A DNA stretch of 64,000 nt from Bin75 sp965212135 (GTDB lineage: Bacteria > Nitrospirota > Nitrospiria > Nitrospirales > UBA8639), in NCBI GenBank assembly GCA_965212135.1, contig OZ243044.1, positions 1,364,001-1,428,000 on the forward strand. Reading direction: 5' to 3'. Of this stretch, positions 35,202-44,462 are shown one piece after another (positions within the stretch are counted from its first letter, which is position 1; each line of letters begins with the position of its first letter). The notes under the pieces are model-generated. The model saw only the letters and a list, made by a program, of their open reading frames with translations. It did not search any database and was not told the DNA's origin. The translations under genes and the position numbers were made by a program.

Positions 35202-38200
35202 ATGTTACGCCCGGCCACTAATCGCGGCGCGTTCGCCGCCCTCCTCGTCCTCACCTGCCTCCTCGTCCTCACCTGCCTCCCCGCCCAGCACGCCTCGGCG
35301 CAGTTGCGGACGTTTGAAGTGGGACCAGGGTCCGCGGGGCCTACGAACGTCGCGCCCGGTGAACGGATCAACGTCGTCGGGCTGACCATGAGCGGCGGGG
35401 CGATCACCGACGAACCAGGCCTGTGGGAGTTTCTTGATTTAAGCACGTTCGCCGGCTCTCTCGGCACTTTTGATAATGCGAACTCGGTAAGGACCGTCTA
35501 TACGGCATCGGAACTCGTGAATAAAAATGTGCTTATTCGATTCCGTATACATACTGGCACCTTCATCACGCATGGGGCGCGTACCGGTGAACGCGCATTT
35601 AATCAAGTCGGCACATATGAGACAGTCGTACGCGTGCCAGCCGACGCCGGCGCCCCGAGTTTCGCCGACACCGCCGCCATCGTCCACCCCTTTGACCCCG
35701 GCGACTCCGTCAACCTGACCCTGCCGGCGGCCACCGGCGGTGACGGCGGGCAGGTCTACACCCTGATCCACAGAAGCGGCGAAACCCTGGCCGAACTCGG
35801 GCTGACCTTCAACGGCTTCGCCGAGATCCGCACCATCAGCGGCACCCTCAGCGACGCCGCCCCGCCGCAAACCAGCGAGTTCACCTTTCGCGCACAAGAC
35901 CGGGACGCCACCACCGCCGCCGCCGACCGCGCCGACTTGACGCTGCGCATTCAAATCGCCGCGCTGATCACCTTCGGCGGCGACCGCACCGGCGCCATCA
36001 CCGAAGACGCCGCCACAGACGAAGTCACCGGCACCCTGATCGTCACCAACCCCAACCCCGGCGGCAATCTGGTCGTGGCGCGAACCAACGCAGACGGCGG
36101 GTATGGCCTGTTCAGCATCGGCGCAGACGGCGCCTGGACCTATACCCTCGGCGGCAATGATGCGAACAGAAATGCCCTCAACCGCCTGCACGGTAACGGC
36201 GCGGGCGAAATGGTGATGGACAGATTCACCGTAACCACCGCCGCCGACTCCACCGCCACCCAGGATATTGTCATCACCATCACCGGCGCCAATGACGCCC
36301 CCACCGCCAGGATTACCGGTCTCGTGGGCGACGCCGATGTTGAGTTCGGCTCAACTGTCCGTACCGCCGGCAACAACAGTGGCGACCCGGACTTCACCGG
36401 CACCATCCTGACCTACGCCTGGAGCACCGACCCGCCGGACACCGGCAGTTTCGCCTTTCCCACCGCTACGAACAGCGACTGGACCGCCCCCAGCGACGGC
36501 CTCGACCAGGTCACCATCATCCTGACCGTGACCGATAACGGCACCCCGCCGCTCAGCGACACCGACCGGGTCACCGTCAACCTGGTCGCCGTGGCGGTTG
36601 ACTTCGCCGGCAGCGAAACCACCGGCACCGTCACCGAAGACGACTCCACCGACACCGCCACCGGCGCCCTGACCATAGCCACCAGCAGCAGCAACGAAAA
36701 CGTCGTAGTCCAGACCGACACGCCCGGCGACTACGGCAGTTTCACCATCACCGCCGCCGGCGCCTGGACCTACACCCTGGACAACACCATCACCGCCACC
36801 AACGCCCTGGCGGCGGGCGCCACCGTTGACGACACCTTCACCGTGACCGCCTCCGTCAACCCAGACGCCACCGTGGACGTGGTCATCACCATCACCGGCG
36901 CGAATGACGCGCCCACCGTGGACATCACCGCACCTGCGGAAGGTATGCAGGTGGACTTCGGCTCGGCGGTAACGTTGACCGGCGCCGGCAGCGACCCGGA
37001 TACCGGCGACACCGCCAACCTGACCTACCAATGGAGCGCGACCCCCGACACCGGCAGTTTTGCCAATGCCGCCGCCGCGAGTACCACCTGGACCGTCCCC
37101 GCAAGCGGCACCACCCCGGTGACCCTGACCCTGACCGTTATGGATGACGCCACCACGCCCCTCTCCGGCATGGCAACGGTCACCGTCAACCCGGTCGCCG
37201 TGGCGGTTACGTTCCGTGGCGGCAACACCGGCGGCATCACCGAAGGCGCCACCGCCATCACCGGCGCCCTGGACGTGACCAGCAGCGACGGCAACACCAA
37301 CGTTGTGCCCCAGACCGGCGTGAACGGCGTATATGGCACGTTCTCCATCACCGCCGGCGGCGGCTGGACCTACACCCTGGACAACACCAACGCCGCCATC
37401 AACCCCCTGGCCGCGGGCGCCACCCTTGACGACCCCTTCACCGTCACCGCCGAAGCCAACGCAGACGCCACCGTGGTCATCACCATCACCATCACCGGCG
37501 TCAACGACGCGCCCACCGCCGTCATCAGCGCGCCCACGGAGGGTATGCAGGTGGAATTCAACTCGGCGGTAACGCTGACCGCCACCGGCGCCGACCCGGA
37601 TACCGGCACCACCCTGACCTACCAATGGAGCGCGACCCCCGCCACCGGCAGTTTTGCCAATGCCACCGCCGAGGACACCACCTGGACCGCCCCCGCAAGC
37701 GGCACCACCCCGGTAACCCTGACCCTGACCGTTATGGATGACGCCACCCCGTCCCTCACCGGCACCGCACAAGTCATGGTCAACCCGGTCGCCGTGGCGG
37801 TTACGTTCGGCGGCAGCGTCACCACCGGCGCCGTTACCGAGGACAGCGGCACCGCCGTCGGCGGCGCCCTGACCGTCGTTACCACCAGCACCAACAAAAA
37901 CGTCGTTGCCCAAACCGGCGAATCCGGCACCTACGGCACTTTCTCCATCACCGCCCCCGGTGCCTGGACCTACACCCTGGACAACAACAACGCCGCCACC
38001 AACGCCCTGCCCGGCGGCCAAGTCGTAACCGACACCTTCACCGTAACCGCGAGCGTCAACCCCGACGCCACCGTGGACGTGGTCATCACCATCACCGGCG
38101 CCAATGACGCGCCCGAAGTGACCATCAGCGCGCCGACCCCGCCGATGACCGGCACCTTCAGCGTCGTATCCGGCCGCCAGGTCACCCTGCGCGCCACCGC

Positions 38201-40556
38201 CACCGACCCGGACACCGGCGCCACCATGGCCTACGCCTGGACCACAAGCCCCGCCAACCAGGGCACTTTCGCCAGCGAAACCAGCGCCAACACCACCTGG
38301 GACACGCCCACCGTCACCATGGACACGCCCGTTACCCTGACCCTCACCGTCTCCGATAACGCCCCCTCCAACCCCGCCACCGGCACCGCCACCTTCGCCC
38401 TCACCGTTACCATAGGCCCGTCCGTCAGCGGCAACGGCGTCGACGCCGACAACGACCCGGCCACCGCCGCCGACAACCCCTTAATGCTCACCCCCGCCAC
38501 GTTTGACGCCGCCACCGGCGTTACCACCGGCGGCATCGCCTGCGGCATGTTGACGGTCTCCAACATCCCGACCGACCAGAGCACCGGCAACCCGTCCACC
38601 GTCGTCCACCGCATCACCGACCAGCCCCCTCGCGGCATCGTAACCCTGGTCGACGCCTGCGCCCTGACCTCCAACGTCGGCGACAACTGGAACTACCAAC
38701 TGGACAACAGCCTCCCCGCCGCCCAAGACCTCGGCCCCACCGACTCCGCCACCGACAGCTTCGGCATCCAAACCACCGTCGGCGACATCACCATTAACAG
38801 CGTCATCAGCGTCAGCCTCCCCTCGGGCACCTTCCCCGACGACAGCCCGATTATCGTCTTTGAAGGCGGCCCAAGCATGACCGTGGACGAAGGCGAGATG
38901 GATGTTACCCTGGACGCCACCAACACCCGCGACCCCGAAGACGGGCAGAGCGGCCTGGGCTTCACATGGACGCAAGACGCCGCCGACGACGTGCGAGTCA
39001 CCCTCTCCGGCGCAAACACCGACACCGCCACCTTCACCGCCCCCGACGAGCGCACCATCCTGAACTTTGACCTCATGGTCACCAACACAAACGGGCCATC
39101 CGCCACCGCCACGCTCACCGTCCGCGTAGGCCGCAGCCAGTTTGACAACGTGCACCGCGCCATTCTCCCCGAAGTCACCCGTGCCATGATGGACACCACC
39201 GTCAGCGCCATTGCCCGGCGGACCGAGCAAGCCGCCACCGACCATGACGCCGCCGCCGGCGCCACCTTCAGCCTGGGCGGCCAGTCCACCCTGGCGGACG
39301 TACTGCAATCAAACGGGGAAGCCCTGAACACCGGCGCCTTCAATGTCAAATCCCTCCTGGGCCGCTCTGCCTTTGCCCTGCCGCTCAACCAAGCCGGCGG
39401 GCCGCTGGCCGGCGTCACCCTGTGGGGCAACGGCGCCTACCGCAACCTGTCCGGCAACAGCGCCACCGTGGACTGGGACGGCGACCTGTTCGGCGCCACC
39501 GTGGGCGGGGATGCCTGGCTGACCGACACCCTCTTGACCGGCCTGGCCGTCTCCTGGGCCGACGGCACCTTTGATTACACCGACCGCAGTGGTACCGACC
39601 CGGCCCCCGGCACCTATCAGGCCACCCTGACCAGCCTGCACCCCTACGTCAGCACCAGCCTGCTGGACGGGCAGGTGACCCTCTGGGCCACCGGCGGCTA
39701 CGGCTGGGGCGAAGTTGAAATCACCGACACCGCCGACCCCACGGCCGAGGGCACCGTCACCGCCGACACCCGGCTGGCCACCGCCGCCGTGGGCGGCGCC
39801 GGCCGCCTGCTGAACCAGCCGGGCCTCCTGACCCCCGACGGCACCACCACGGTGCGGGTCAAAGCCGAAGTCCTGACCACGGCGATCAAAGCCGAGCAAC
39901 AAGGCGACCGCCTGGCCGGCCTGACCACGGACGCCCGGCGGTTGCGGCTGACCCTGGAAGGCAGCCATGAGCAACCCTTACCCCATGGCGCACACTTGAC
40001 CCCCAGCGTAGGCGTGGGCCTGCGGCATGACGCCGGCGACGGCCGCACCGGCACCGGCGCGGAAGTCAGTGGCGGCCTGCGCTACGCCCATCCCGCCCTG
40101 CGGCTGACCCTGGAAAGCCGGGGCCGGGTGTTGCTCGCCCATGGCGGCGACTACGACGACTGGAGCGTGAGCGGACGGGTGACCCTGGCGCCGGGCGCCC
40201 AGGGGCAGGGCCTGGCCGTCACGCTGGCCCCAACCTATCAAACCACCACCAGCGCCGGCGGGCTGGCGCAACTCTGGGAACACGGCACGGCCAACCGCCC
40301 GGCGCCCAGCGGCCCGACCACGCCGCAGGGCCTCATGGACGCCACCGTCGCCTACGGGCTGCCGGTAGGCGACCACCTGCTGACACCCTACGGCGGGATG
40401 ACCCTGGGGGCGGCGGATGCCAGGACCTACCGGCTAGGCAGCCGGGTCAGCTTAGCCCACCGGCTGAATATGAGCCTGGAAGGCGCCCGAAAAGGCGCGA
40501 CGGGCACGACCCCGGTGGATCATGGTGTGCGGGTGCAACTGGAGTGGAATTGGTAA
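35202..40556 (+). CDS. Autotransporter 1: VCBS/cadherin-like repeat passenger with C-terminal beta-barrel
   Basis: 1784-residue surface protein. Signal peptide ALLVLTCLLVLTCLPAQHASA contains a duplicated LLVLTC. Passenger: four ~200-residue repeats from about residue 255 to 1070, each with VAVTFGG..., GAVTED, GAWTYTLDN, VVITITGANDAPTV and ATPTTLTLTV-like strands, typical of VCBS/Ig-type adhesins. From about residue 1310 (SQFDNVHRAILPEVTRAMMD) a conserved autotransporter translocator begins and ends in VQLEWNW, a C-terminal aromatic suited to BAM. The last 475 residues match autotransporter 2 almost exactly. ATG 35202 has no Shine-Dalgarno; translation may start upstream of the C tract. Likely an adhesin. 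Confidence 0.88.
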   Translation: MLRPATNRGAFAALLVLTCLLVLTCLPAQHASAQLRTFEVGPGSAGPTNVAPGERINVVGLTMSGGAITDEPGLWEFLDLSTFAGSLGTFDNANSVRTVYTASELVNKNVLIRFRIHTGTFITHGARTGERAFNQVGTYETVVRVPADAGAPSFADTAAIVHPFDPGDSVNLTLPAATGGDGGQVYTLIHRSGETLAELGLTFNGFAEIRTISGTLSDAAPPQTSEFTFRAQDRDATTAAADRADLTLRIQIAALITFGGDRTGAITEDAATDEVTGTLIVTNPNPGGNLVVARTNADGGYGLFSIGADGAWTYTLGGNDANRNALNRLHGNGAGEMVMDRFTVTTAADSTATQDIVITITGANDAPTARITGLVGDADVEFGSTVRTAGNNSGDPDFTGTILTYAWSTDPPDTGSFAFPTATNSDWTAPSDGLDQVTIILTVTDNGTPPLSDTDRVTVNLVAVAVDFAGSETTGTVTEDDSTDTATGALTIATSSSNENVVVQTDTPGDYGSFTITAAGAWTYTLDNTITATNALAAGATVDDTFTVTASVNPDATVDVVITITGANDAPTVDITAPAEGMQVDFGSAVTLTGAGSDPDTGDTANLTYQWSATPDTGSFANAAAASTTWTVPASGTTPVTLTLTVMDDATTPLSGMATVTVNPVAVAVTFRGGNTGGITEGATAITGALDVTSSDGNTNVVPQTGVNGVYGTFSITAGGGWTYTLDNTNAAINPLAAGATLDDPFTVTAEANADATVVITITITGVNDAPTAVISAPTEGMQVEFNSAVTLTATGADPDTGTTLTYQWSATPATGSFANATAEDTTWTAPASGTTPVTLTLTVMDDATPSLTGTAQVMVNPVAVAVTFGGSVTTGAVTEDSGTAVGGALTVVTTSTNKNVVAQTGESGTYGTFSITAPGAWTYTLDNNNAATNALPGGQVVTDTFTVTASVNPDATVDVVITITGANDAPEVTISAPTPPMTGTFSVVSGRQVTLRATATDPDTGATMAYAWTTSPANQGTFASETSANTTWDTPTVTMDTPVTLTLTVSDNAPSNPATGTATFALTVTIGPSVSGNGVDADNDPATAADNPLMLTPATFDAATGVTTGGIACGMLTVSNIPTDQSTGNPSTVVHRITDQPPRGIVTLVDACALTSNVGDNWNYQLDNSLPAAQDLGPTDSATDSFGIQTTVGDITINSVISVSLPSGTFPDDSPIIVFEGGPSMTVDEGEMDVTLDATNTRDPEDGQSGLGFTWTQDAADDVRVTLSGANTDTATFTAPDERTILNFDLMVTNTNGPSATATLTVRVGRSQFDNVHRAILPEVTRAMMDTTVSAIARRTEQAATDHDAAAGATFSLGGQSTLADVLQSNGEALNTGAFNVKSLLGRSAFALPLNQAGGPLAGVTLWGNGAYRNLSGNSATVDWDGDLFGATVGGDAWLTDTLLTGLAVSWADGTFDYTDRSGTDPAPGTYQATLTSLHPYVSTSLLDGQVTLWATGGYGWGEVEITDTADPTAEGTVTADTRLATAAVGGAGRLLNQPGLLTPDGTTTVRVKAEVLTTAIKAEQQGDRLAGLTTDARRLRLTLEGSHEQPLPHGAHLTPSVGVGLRHDAGDGRTGTGAEVSGGLRYAHPALRLTLESRGRVLLAHGGDYDDWSVSGRVTLAPGAQGQGLAVTLAPTYQTTTSAGGLAQLWEHGTANRPAPSGPTTPQGLMDATVAYGLPVGDHLLTPYGGMTLGAADARTYRLGSRVSLAHRLNMSLEGARKGATGTTPVDHGVRVQLEWNW
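35241..35276 (+). repeat. 18-bp tandem duplication within signal-peptide codons
   Basis: CTCCTCGTCCTCACCTGC occurs twice in succession, doubling LLVLTC in the hydrophobic core of the autotransporter 1 signal peptide without shifting frame. Confidence 0.85.
35967..38410 (+). repeat. Four ~600-bp tandem coding repeats of autotransporter 1
   Basis: Units begin near 35967, 36591, 37197 and 37791, each encoding one T-F-G-G...TEDD-type strand set, a YGTFSIT..GAWTYTLDN motif, then TITGANDAPT and a PKD-like half (AVTLTATGADPDTG). Units 2-4 are most alike; copy number may vary by recombination. Confidence 0.8.
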
Positions 40557-40569
40557 GGACAGGGTTGAA
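39133..40569 (+). repeat. Inverted repeat, left arm (1.43 kb)
   Basis: Begins at GCAGCCAGTTTGACAAC in autotransporter 1 and runs past its stop codon (TAAGGACAGG). The reverse complement lies at about 44463-45899 with only about seven differing residues over 475 codons. The arms flank the BCCT and methyltransferase genes. Confidence 0.9.
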
Positions 40570-40614
40570 ATGTCCGGCTCCGCCGGACGCATCTTGACGC
40601 TGGATTCCCGCCTT

Positions 40615-40830
40615 GCCCCCTCCGTCATTCCCGACGTTTTTAATCGGGAATCCATCTTTGCTTTGGCCTCTCCCCGCCGTCATTCCCGACGTTTTTAATC
40701 GGGAATCCATCTTCGCTTTGGCCTTTCCCCTCTGGATTCCCGTTTTCGCGGGAATGACAACCGGGGGCGGGAATCCCGCGTCTAATCGGCGGTGCTAGCC
40801 GCTGACTTTTTCAGAATGACAGCGGGAGGC
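40615..40830. repeat. Dispersed palindromic repeats between autotransporter 1 and the BCCT gene
   Basis: Two near-identical copies of CGTCATTCCCGACGTTTTTA / ATCGGGAATCCATCTT in direct orientation about 60 bp apart, then CTGGATTCCCGTTTTCGCG with GGGAATGACAACC. No gene in 40557-40839. Confidence 0.75.
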
Positions 40831-40839
40831 AATTACCAG

Positions 40840-42351
40840 TCAGGGAAGCGTCACAGGCTCCGGGCGGGGGCGGGACAACGGCTCTTCCTTCAGCGACTTG
40901 AAGAGGGAAAACACCAGGAGCAGCATGATAAAGGCGAAGGGAAACGCGGCAAGGATGGACCCGGTTTGCAGGCCCTTCAGCCCGCCGGACCACAGCAGCA
41001 CGGCCGCCGCGACCGACTGGATCACACCCCAGGTAAACTTGATGGAGTTGGAAGGATTCAGATTGCCGTTTGACGTGAACATGCCCAGCACAAACGTGGC
41101 GGAATCCCCCGACGTAATGAAAAACGTGGCGATCAACAACAGCGCGAGGCCCGACATGATTTTTCCCATGGGAAAATGCTCCAGCAACGTAAAGAGGGCT
41201 ACTTCTTTCCCCTGGGACTCAATGACCTGCTGCAGGCCGACATGGTCGAACATATCCAGCGCGATGGCGGTTCCGCCAAAAATAGAAAACCAGAACGCAC
41301 AAAAGAGCGTCGGGACAAACAGGACGCCCAGCACAAACTCTCTGACCGTGCGGCCCCGGGAAATTCTGGCGATAAAGGTGCCCACGAACGGCGCCCAGGC
41401 AATCCACCAGGCCCAGTAAAACAAGGTCCAATCGTACAGCCATCCGGAGTCGTCGAACGGGGCCAGATACAAACTCATTTTCGGCAAATCATGAATATAG
41501 TCTCCCAACGCCGACGTGAACACATCCATGATGAACGACGTGGGGCCTAGGACCAGCAGAAAGCCCATCAGCGAAACCGCCAGCACCATGTTCAGGTTGC
41601 TCAAGTACTTGATCCCCCGTTGAATGCCGGTCAGGGCGGACACCAGAAACAATACCGTCACAATCACAATGATCACCAATTGCGCGCCGACGGTGTTGGG
41701 AAGCTGAAACAAATACGATAAGCCCCCGCTGATCTGAATGGCCCCCAGGCCCAGCGACGTGGCGACTCCAAAGACCGTGGCAAACACGGCAAAAATATCA
41801 ATAGTTTGTCCGATTCGACCATTCACGCGTTCTCCAAAAATCGGCCGACAACCCGCGCTGATCAGGCCCGGGGCGCCTTTTCGAAATTGGAAATAGGCCA
41901 GACACAACGCCACCATGGTGTAAATCCCCCAGGGATGCAGCCCCCAATGCAAAAAGGAATACCGAAAGGCCAGGCTGGCGGCTTCCGGCGTTTTGCCGAC
42001 TCCCACGGGAGGGGCATAGTAATGCGCGGTGGGTTCCGCCACGCCCCAGAACACCAACCCAATGCCCATGCCGGCGCAAAATAACATCGCGAACCACGTC
42101 AACAGGGGAAATTCCGGCTGTTCCCCGTCTTTGCCCAACGGGATATCGCCGTACCGGGAAAAAATGAGCAACACCGCCGTGATCAAAAGACCGGTCGCGC
42201 AGAGGAGATAGAACCACCCGAAGGCATCAAGCAGCCAATGCTGGATGGCGCCGGTGACCGTGGCCAGTTGGACGGGCTTCACGGCCCCCCAGACCAGGAA
42301 GACCGTGGCAATCGAGCAGGAAATCTTAAAGACGGGAGTGGTGTGTTTCAT
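40840..42351 (-). CDS. BCCT-family betaine/choline/carnitine transporter
   Basis: 503-residue secondary transporter with 12 expected helices. Signature GMGIGLVFWGVAEPTAHYYA (helix 3 region) and the aromatic betaine box WAWWIAWAPFVGTFIARISR on helix 8 are intact. C-terminal LVFSLFKSLKEEPLSRPRPE lacks a long osmosensing tail, so regulation may be transcriptional. ATG at 42351 (MKHTTPVFK) is chosen; an open frame to 42765 overlaps the divergent gene's upstream region. Divergent from the glycine-betaine synthase, so import and synthesis of the same osmolyte are paired. Confidence 0.94.
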   Translation of the reverse strand: MKHTTPVFKISCSIATVFLVWGAVKPVQLATVTGAIQHWLLDAFGWFYLLCATGLLITAVLLIFSRYGDIPLGKDGEQPEFPLLTWFAMLFCAGMGIGLVFWGVAEPTAHYYAPPVGVGKTPEAASLAFRYSFLHWGLHPWGIYTMVALCLAYFQFRKGAPGLISAGCRPIFGERVNGRIGQTIDIFAVFATVFGVATSLGLGAIQISGGLSYLFQLPNTVGAQLVIIVIVTVLFLVSALTGIQRGIKYLSNLNMVLAVSLMGFLLVLGPTSFIMDVFTSALGDYIHDLPKMSLYLAPFDDSGWLYDWTLFYWAWWIAWAPFVGTFIARISRGRTVREFVLGVLFVPTLFCAFWFSIFGGTAIALDMFDHVGLQQVIESQGKEVALFTLLEHFPMGKIMSGLALLLIATFFITSGDSATFVLGMFTSNGNLNPSNSIKFTWGVIQSVAAAVLLWSGGLKGLQTGSILAAFPFAFIMLLLVFSLFKSLKEEPLSRPRPEPVTLP

Positions 42352-42604
42352 GGGCAATGCGTGAACAACAGGCTCCCGAGTCAATGTGCGGGGGAACCCC
42401 GTCGCTCCAGTGTGCCGGGAATGTCGGAAAAACTCAAGTTTCACGGCGGGGTGCGGGGAAGGGTTGCCTGGGAGCAACCAAATCGTTAGAGTGAACACTC
42501 CTTCAACGGCCTTTCCCGCTTTTTCGTCCTGCCAAAGTCGAGTTGACACAGTTGATCCGCTTGGGAAAGGGAGCGTGAATCCCGGAAGCGAGGAGGAGAG
42601 AACC

Positions 42605-44257
42605 ATGGGCAAAGAACAATTGTACGGCGAAAATCCCATCGCCCAGCGACAAACCGACCAGTACAAACGCGAATATGTCCACAGCTTTGTCCGAAAATGG
42701 GACGAGCTCATTGACTGGGACGCCCGGGCCACCAGCGAAGGGAGCTTTTTTATCAATATCCTCAAAGAACGCGGGGTCCAACGGGTCCTGGACGTGGCGA
42801 CGGGAACGGGGTTTCACTCGATTCGACTCCTGAAAGCCGGGTTTGACGTGACCAGCGCGGACGGCAGCCCCGAAATGCTGGCGCAAGCCTTTGAAAACGC
42901 CAAACGGTGCGGCTTTATCATGAAGACCCTCCAGGCCGACTGGCGGTGGTTGAGCCGGGACATTCACACGCAGTATGACGCGGTCATTTGCCTGGGGAAC
43001 TCTCTGACCCATTTGTTTTCGGAACAGGATCGCCGAAAAGCGCTCGCCGAATTTTATTCGGTGCTGCACCACGACGGCGTCCTGATCCTTGATCAACGCA
43101 ATTACGACGGCATACTCGATAACGGGTTCACCTCGAAACACGTCTATTACTATTGCGGGGAAAACGTCAGCGCCGAGCCTGAATACGTTGATGAAGGCCT
43201 GGCCCGATTCCGGTACCGCTTCCCGGACAACTCGGAATATCATCTGAACATGTTTCCCTTGCGCAAGGATTACGTGAGAAGACTCATGAGCGAAGTGGGA
43301 TTTCAGCAGGTGAAAACCCTGGCGGATTTCCAGGAGACGCACCGCGTGAAGGATCCCGATTTTTTTGTCCACGTGGCGGAAAAACTGTATAAAAACGAAG
43401 AACGGCCCCTGAAAAATCCGTTGGGGTTCAATTATTCCCGGCCCGTCGAAACGGCCAGAACCTATTACAACAGCAACGACGCCGACCGCTTCTATGCCAC
43501 GGTGTGGGGCGGCGAGGATATTCATGTCGGACTGTACGAACACAACGCGGAAACCATTTTTGACGCCAGTCGAAAGACGGTTCGGAACATGGCCGCCATG
43601 GTCAAGGATCTGGGGCCCGCCACGCGGGTGCTGGACGCCGGCTCCGGGTACGGAGGGTCGGCACGGTACCTCGTCAAGCACTATGGATGCCACGTCGGAT
43701 GCGTCAATTTGAGTGAAACCCAGAATGCCAGAAACCGCGAACTCAACGCCAAAGCGAAATGCTCCCTGGTCATCAACGTGGTGGACGGAAATTTTGAAGA
43801 TATTCCCATGCCGGATAACAGCGTTGACGTGGTGTGGTCGCAGGATGCCATTCTGCACAGCGGGAACCGGGAAGCGGTCTTTCAGGAAGTCAGGCGGGTG
43901 CTGTCCCAGGGAGGGCAGTTTATTTTTACCGACCCCATGCAGAGTGAACAATGCCCGCGGGAAGCCCTGCAGCCCATCCTCGACCGCCTGCACCTTGATT
44001 CTCTGGGTTCCCTGCGGCAGTATCAAGACCTGCTGGCGGGACTTGGGTTTCAGGAGCTTGCCATTGTGGACCTCTCCGAACAGTTGCCCATCCATTACGC
44101 GAGGGTTCTGGAAGAAATTCACGCCAGTCAATGGAATTTACTGCGGGTCTGCAGCGAGGACTATATTGAGCGAATGAAAACCGGCCTGCAGCACTGGGTG
44201 AACGCCGGGAAGGAAGGCCACCTCACCTGGGGAATTCTCCACTTCCAAAAAGCGTGA
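42605..44257 (+). CDS. Bifunctional glycine/sarcosine and sarcosine/dimethylglycine N-methyltransferase
   Basis: 550-residue fusion that can convert glycine stepwise to glycine betaine with three S-adenosylmethionine. N-terminal half: GSMT, with VLDVATGTGFHSIRLLKAGF and CLGNSLTHLF; C-terminal half, from about residue 280: SDMT, with RVLDAGSGYGGSARYLVKHY and VVWSQDAILHSGNREAVFQE. In many organisms the halves are separate genes; a fused form is known in some halophiles. AGGAGG eight nt before ATG 42605. Divergent from the BCCT transporter. The ectopic location between two inverted autotransporter copies suggests an inserted block. Confidence 0.93.
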   Translation: MGKEQLYGENPIAQRQTDQYKREYVHSFVRKWDELIDWDARATSEGSFFINILKERGVQRVLDVATGTGFHSIRLLKAGFDVTSADGSPEMLAQAFENAKRCGFIMKTLQADWRWLSRDIHTQYDAVICLGNSLTHLFSEQDRRKALAEFYSVLHHDGVLILDQRNYDGILDNGFTSKHVYYYCGENVSAEPEYVDEGLARFRYRFPDNSEYHLNMFPLRKDYVRRLMSEVGFQQVKTLADFQETHRVKDPDFFVHVAEKLYKNEERPLKNPLGFNYSRPVETARTYYNSNDADRFYATVWGGEDIHVGLYEHNAETIFDASRKTVRNMAAMVKDLGPATRVLDAGSGYGGSARYLVKHYGCHVGCVNLSETQNARNRELNAKAKCSLVINVVDGNFEDIPMPDNSVDVVWSQDAILHSGNREAVFQEVRRVLSQGGQFIFTDPMQSEQCPREALQPILDRLHLDSLGSLRQYQDLLAGLGFQELAIVDLSEQLPIHYARVLEEIHASQWNLLRVCSEDYIERMKTGLQHWVNAGKEGHLTWGILHFQKA

Positions 44258-44394
44258 CGGCGCACCCCCTCATTGTTTGACTCGGTGAAAAGCGGTGGTG
44301 TCGGTAGGATGTTCGTGTGTCGGGTTGAGTGGTTGATTGAGTGTTTGTTTGGGTAGATGACACCAGAGAGAAGAGCCACCACTCCCCACTCATT

Positions 44395-44450
44395 CCCGCC
44401 CCCGATGTCATTCCCGCGCAGGCGGGATTCCAGCGTCTAACTGGGCCGGC
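44395..44450. repeat. Palindromic repeat between methyltransferase and autotransporter 2
   Basis: TGTCATTCCCGCGCAGGCGG with GATTCCAGCG follows; another variant of the dispersed family. The remaining part of 44258-44475 contains no gene that I can recognise. Confidence 0.5.
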
Positions 44451-44462
44451 GGAGCCGGCCAC

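Noticed and set aside
34969..35385. Complete 138-aa protein spanning the C13 tract
   Set aside because: After the tract it reads the autotransporter gene out of frame as Ser/Pro-rich sequence; more consistent with an out-of-frame leader.
36351..38021. 556-codon open frame antisense to autotransporter 1
   Set aside because: Gly/Val/Ala-rich low-complexity product produced by the codon bias of the repeat-rich passenger on the other strand; no domain.
35967..38410. Regularly spaced repeats suggestive of a CRISPR array
   Set aside because: Period is about 600 bp, copies are protein-coding and divergent; no short identical repeats with unique spacers.
42503..44131. 542-codon minus-strand frame opposite the betaine synthase
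   Set aside because: The plus-strand frame has clear methyltransferase motifs; the antisense frame has none.
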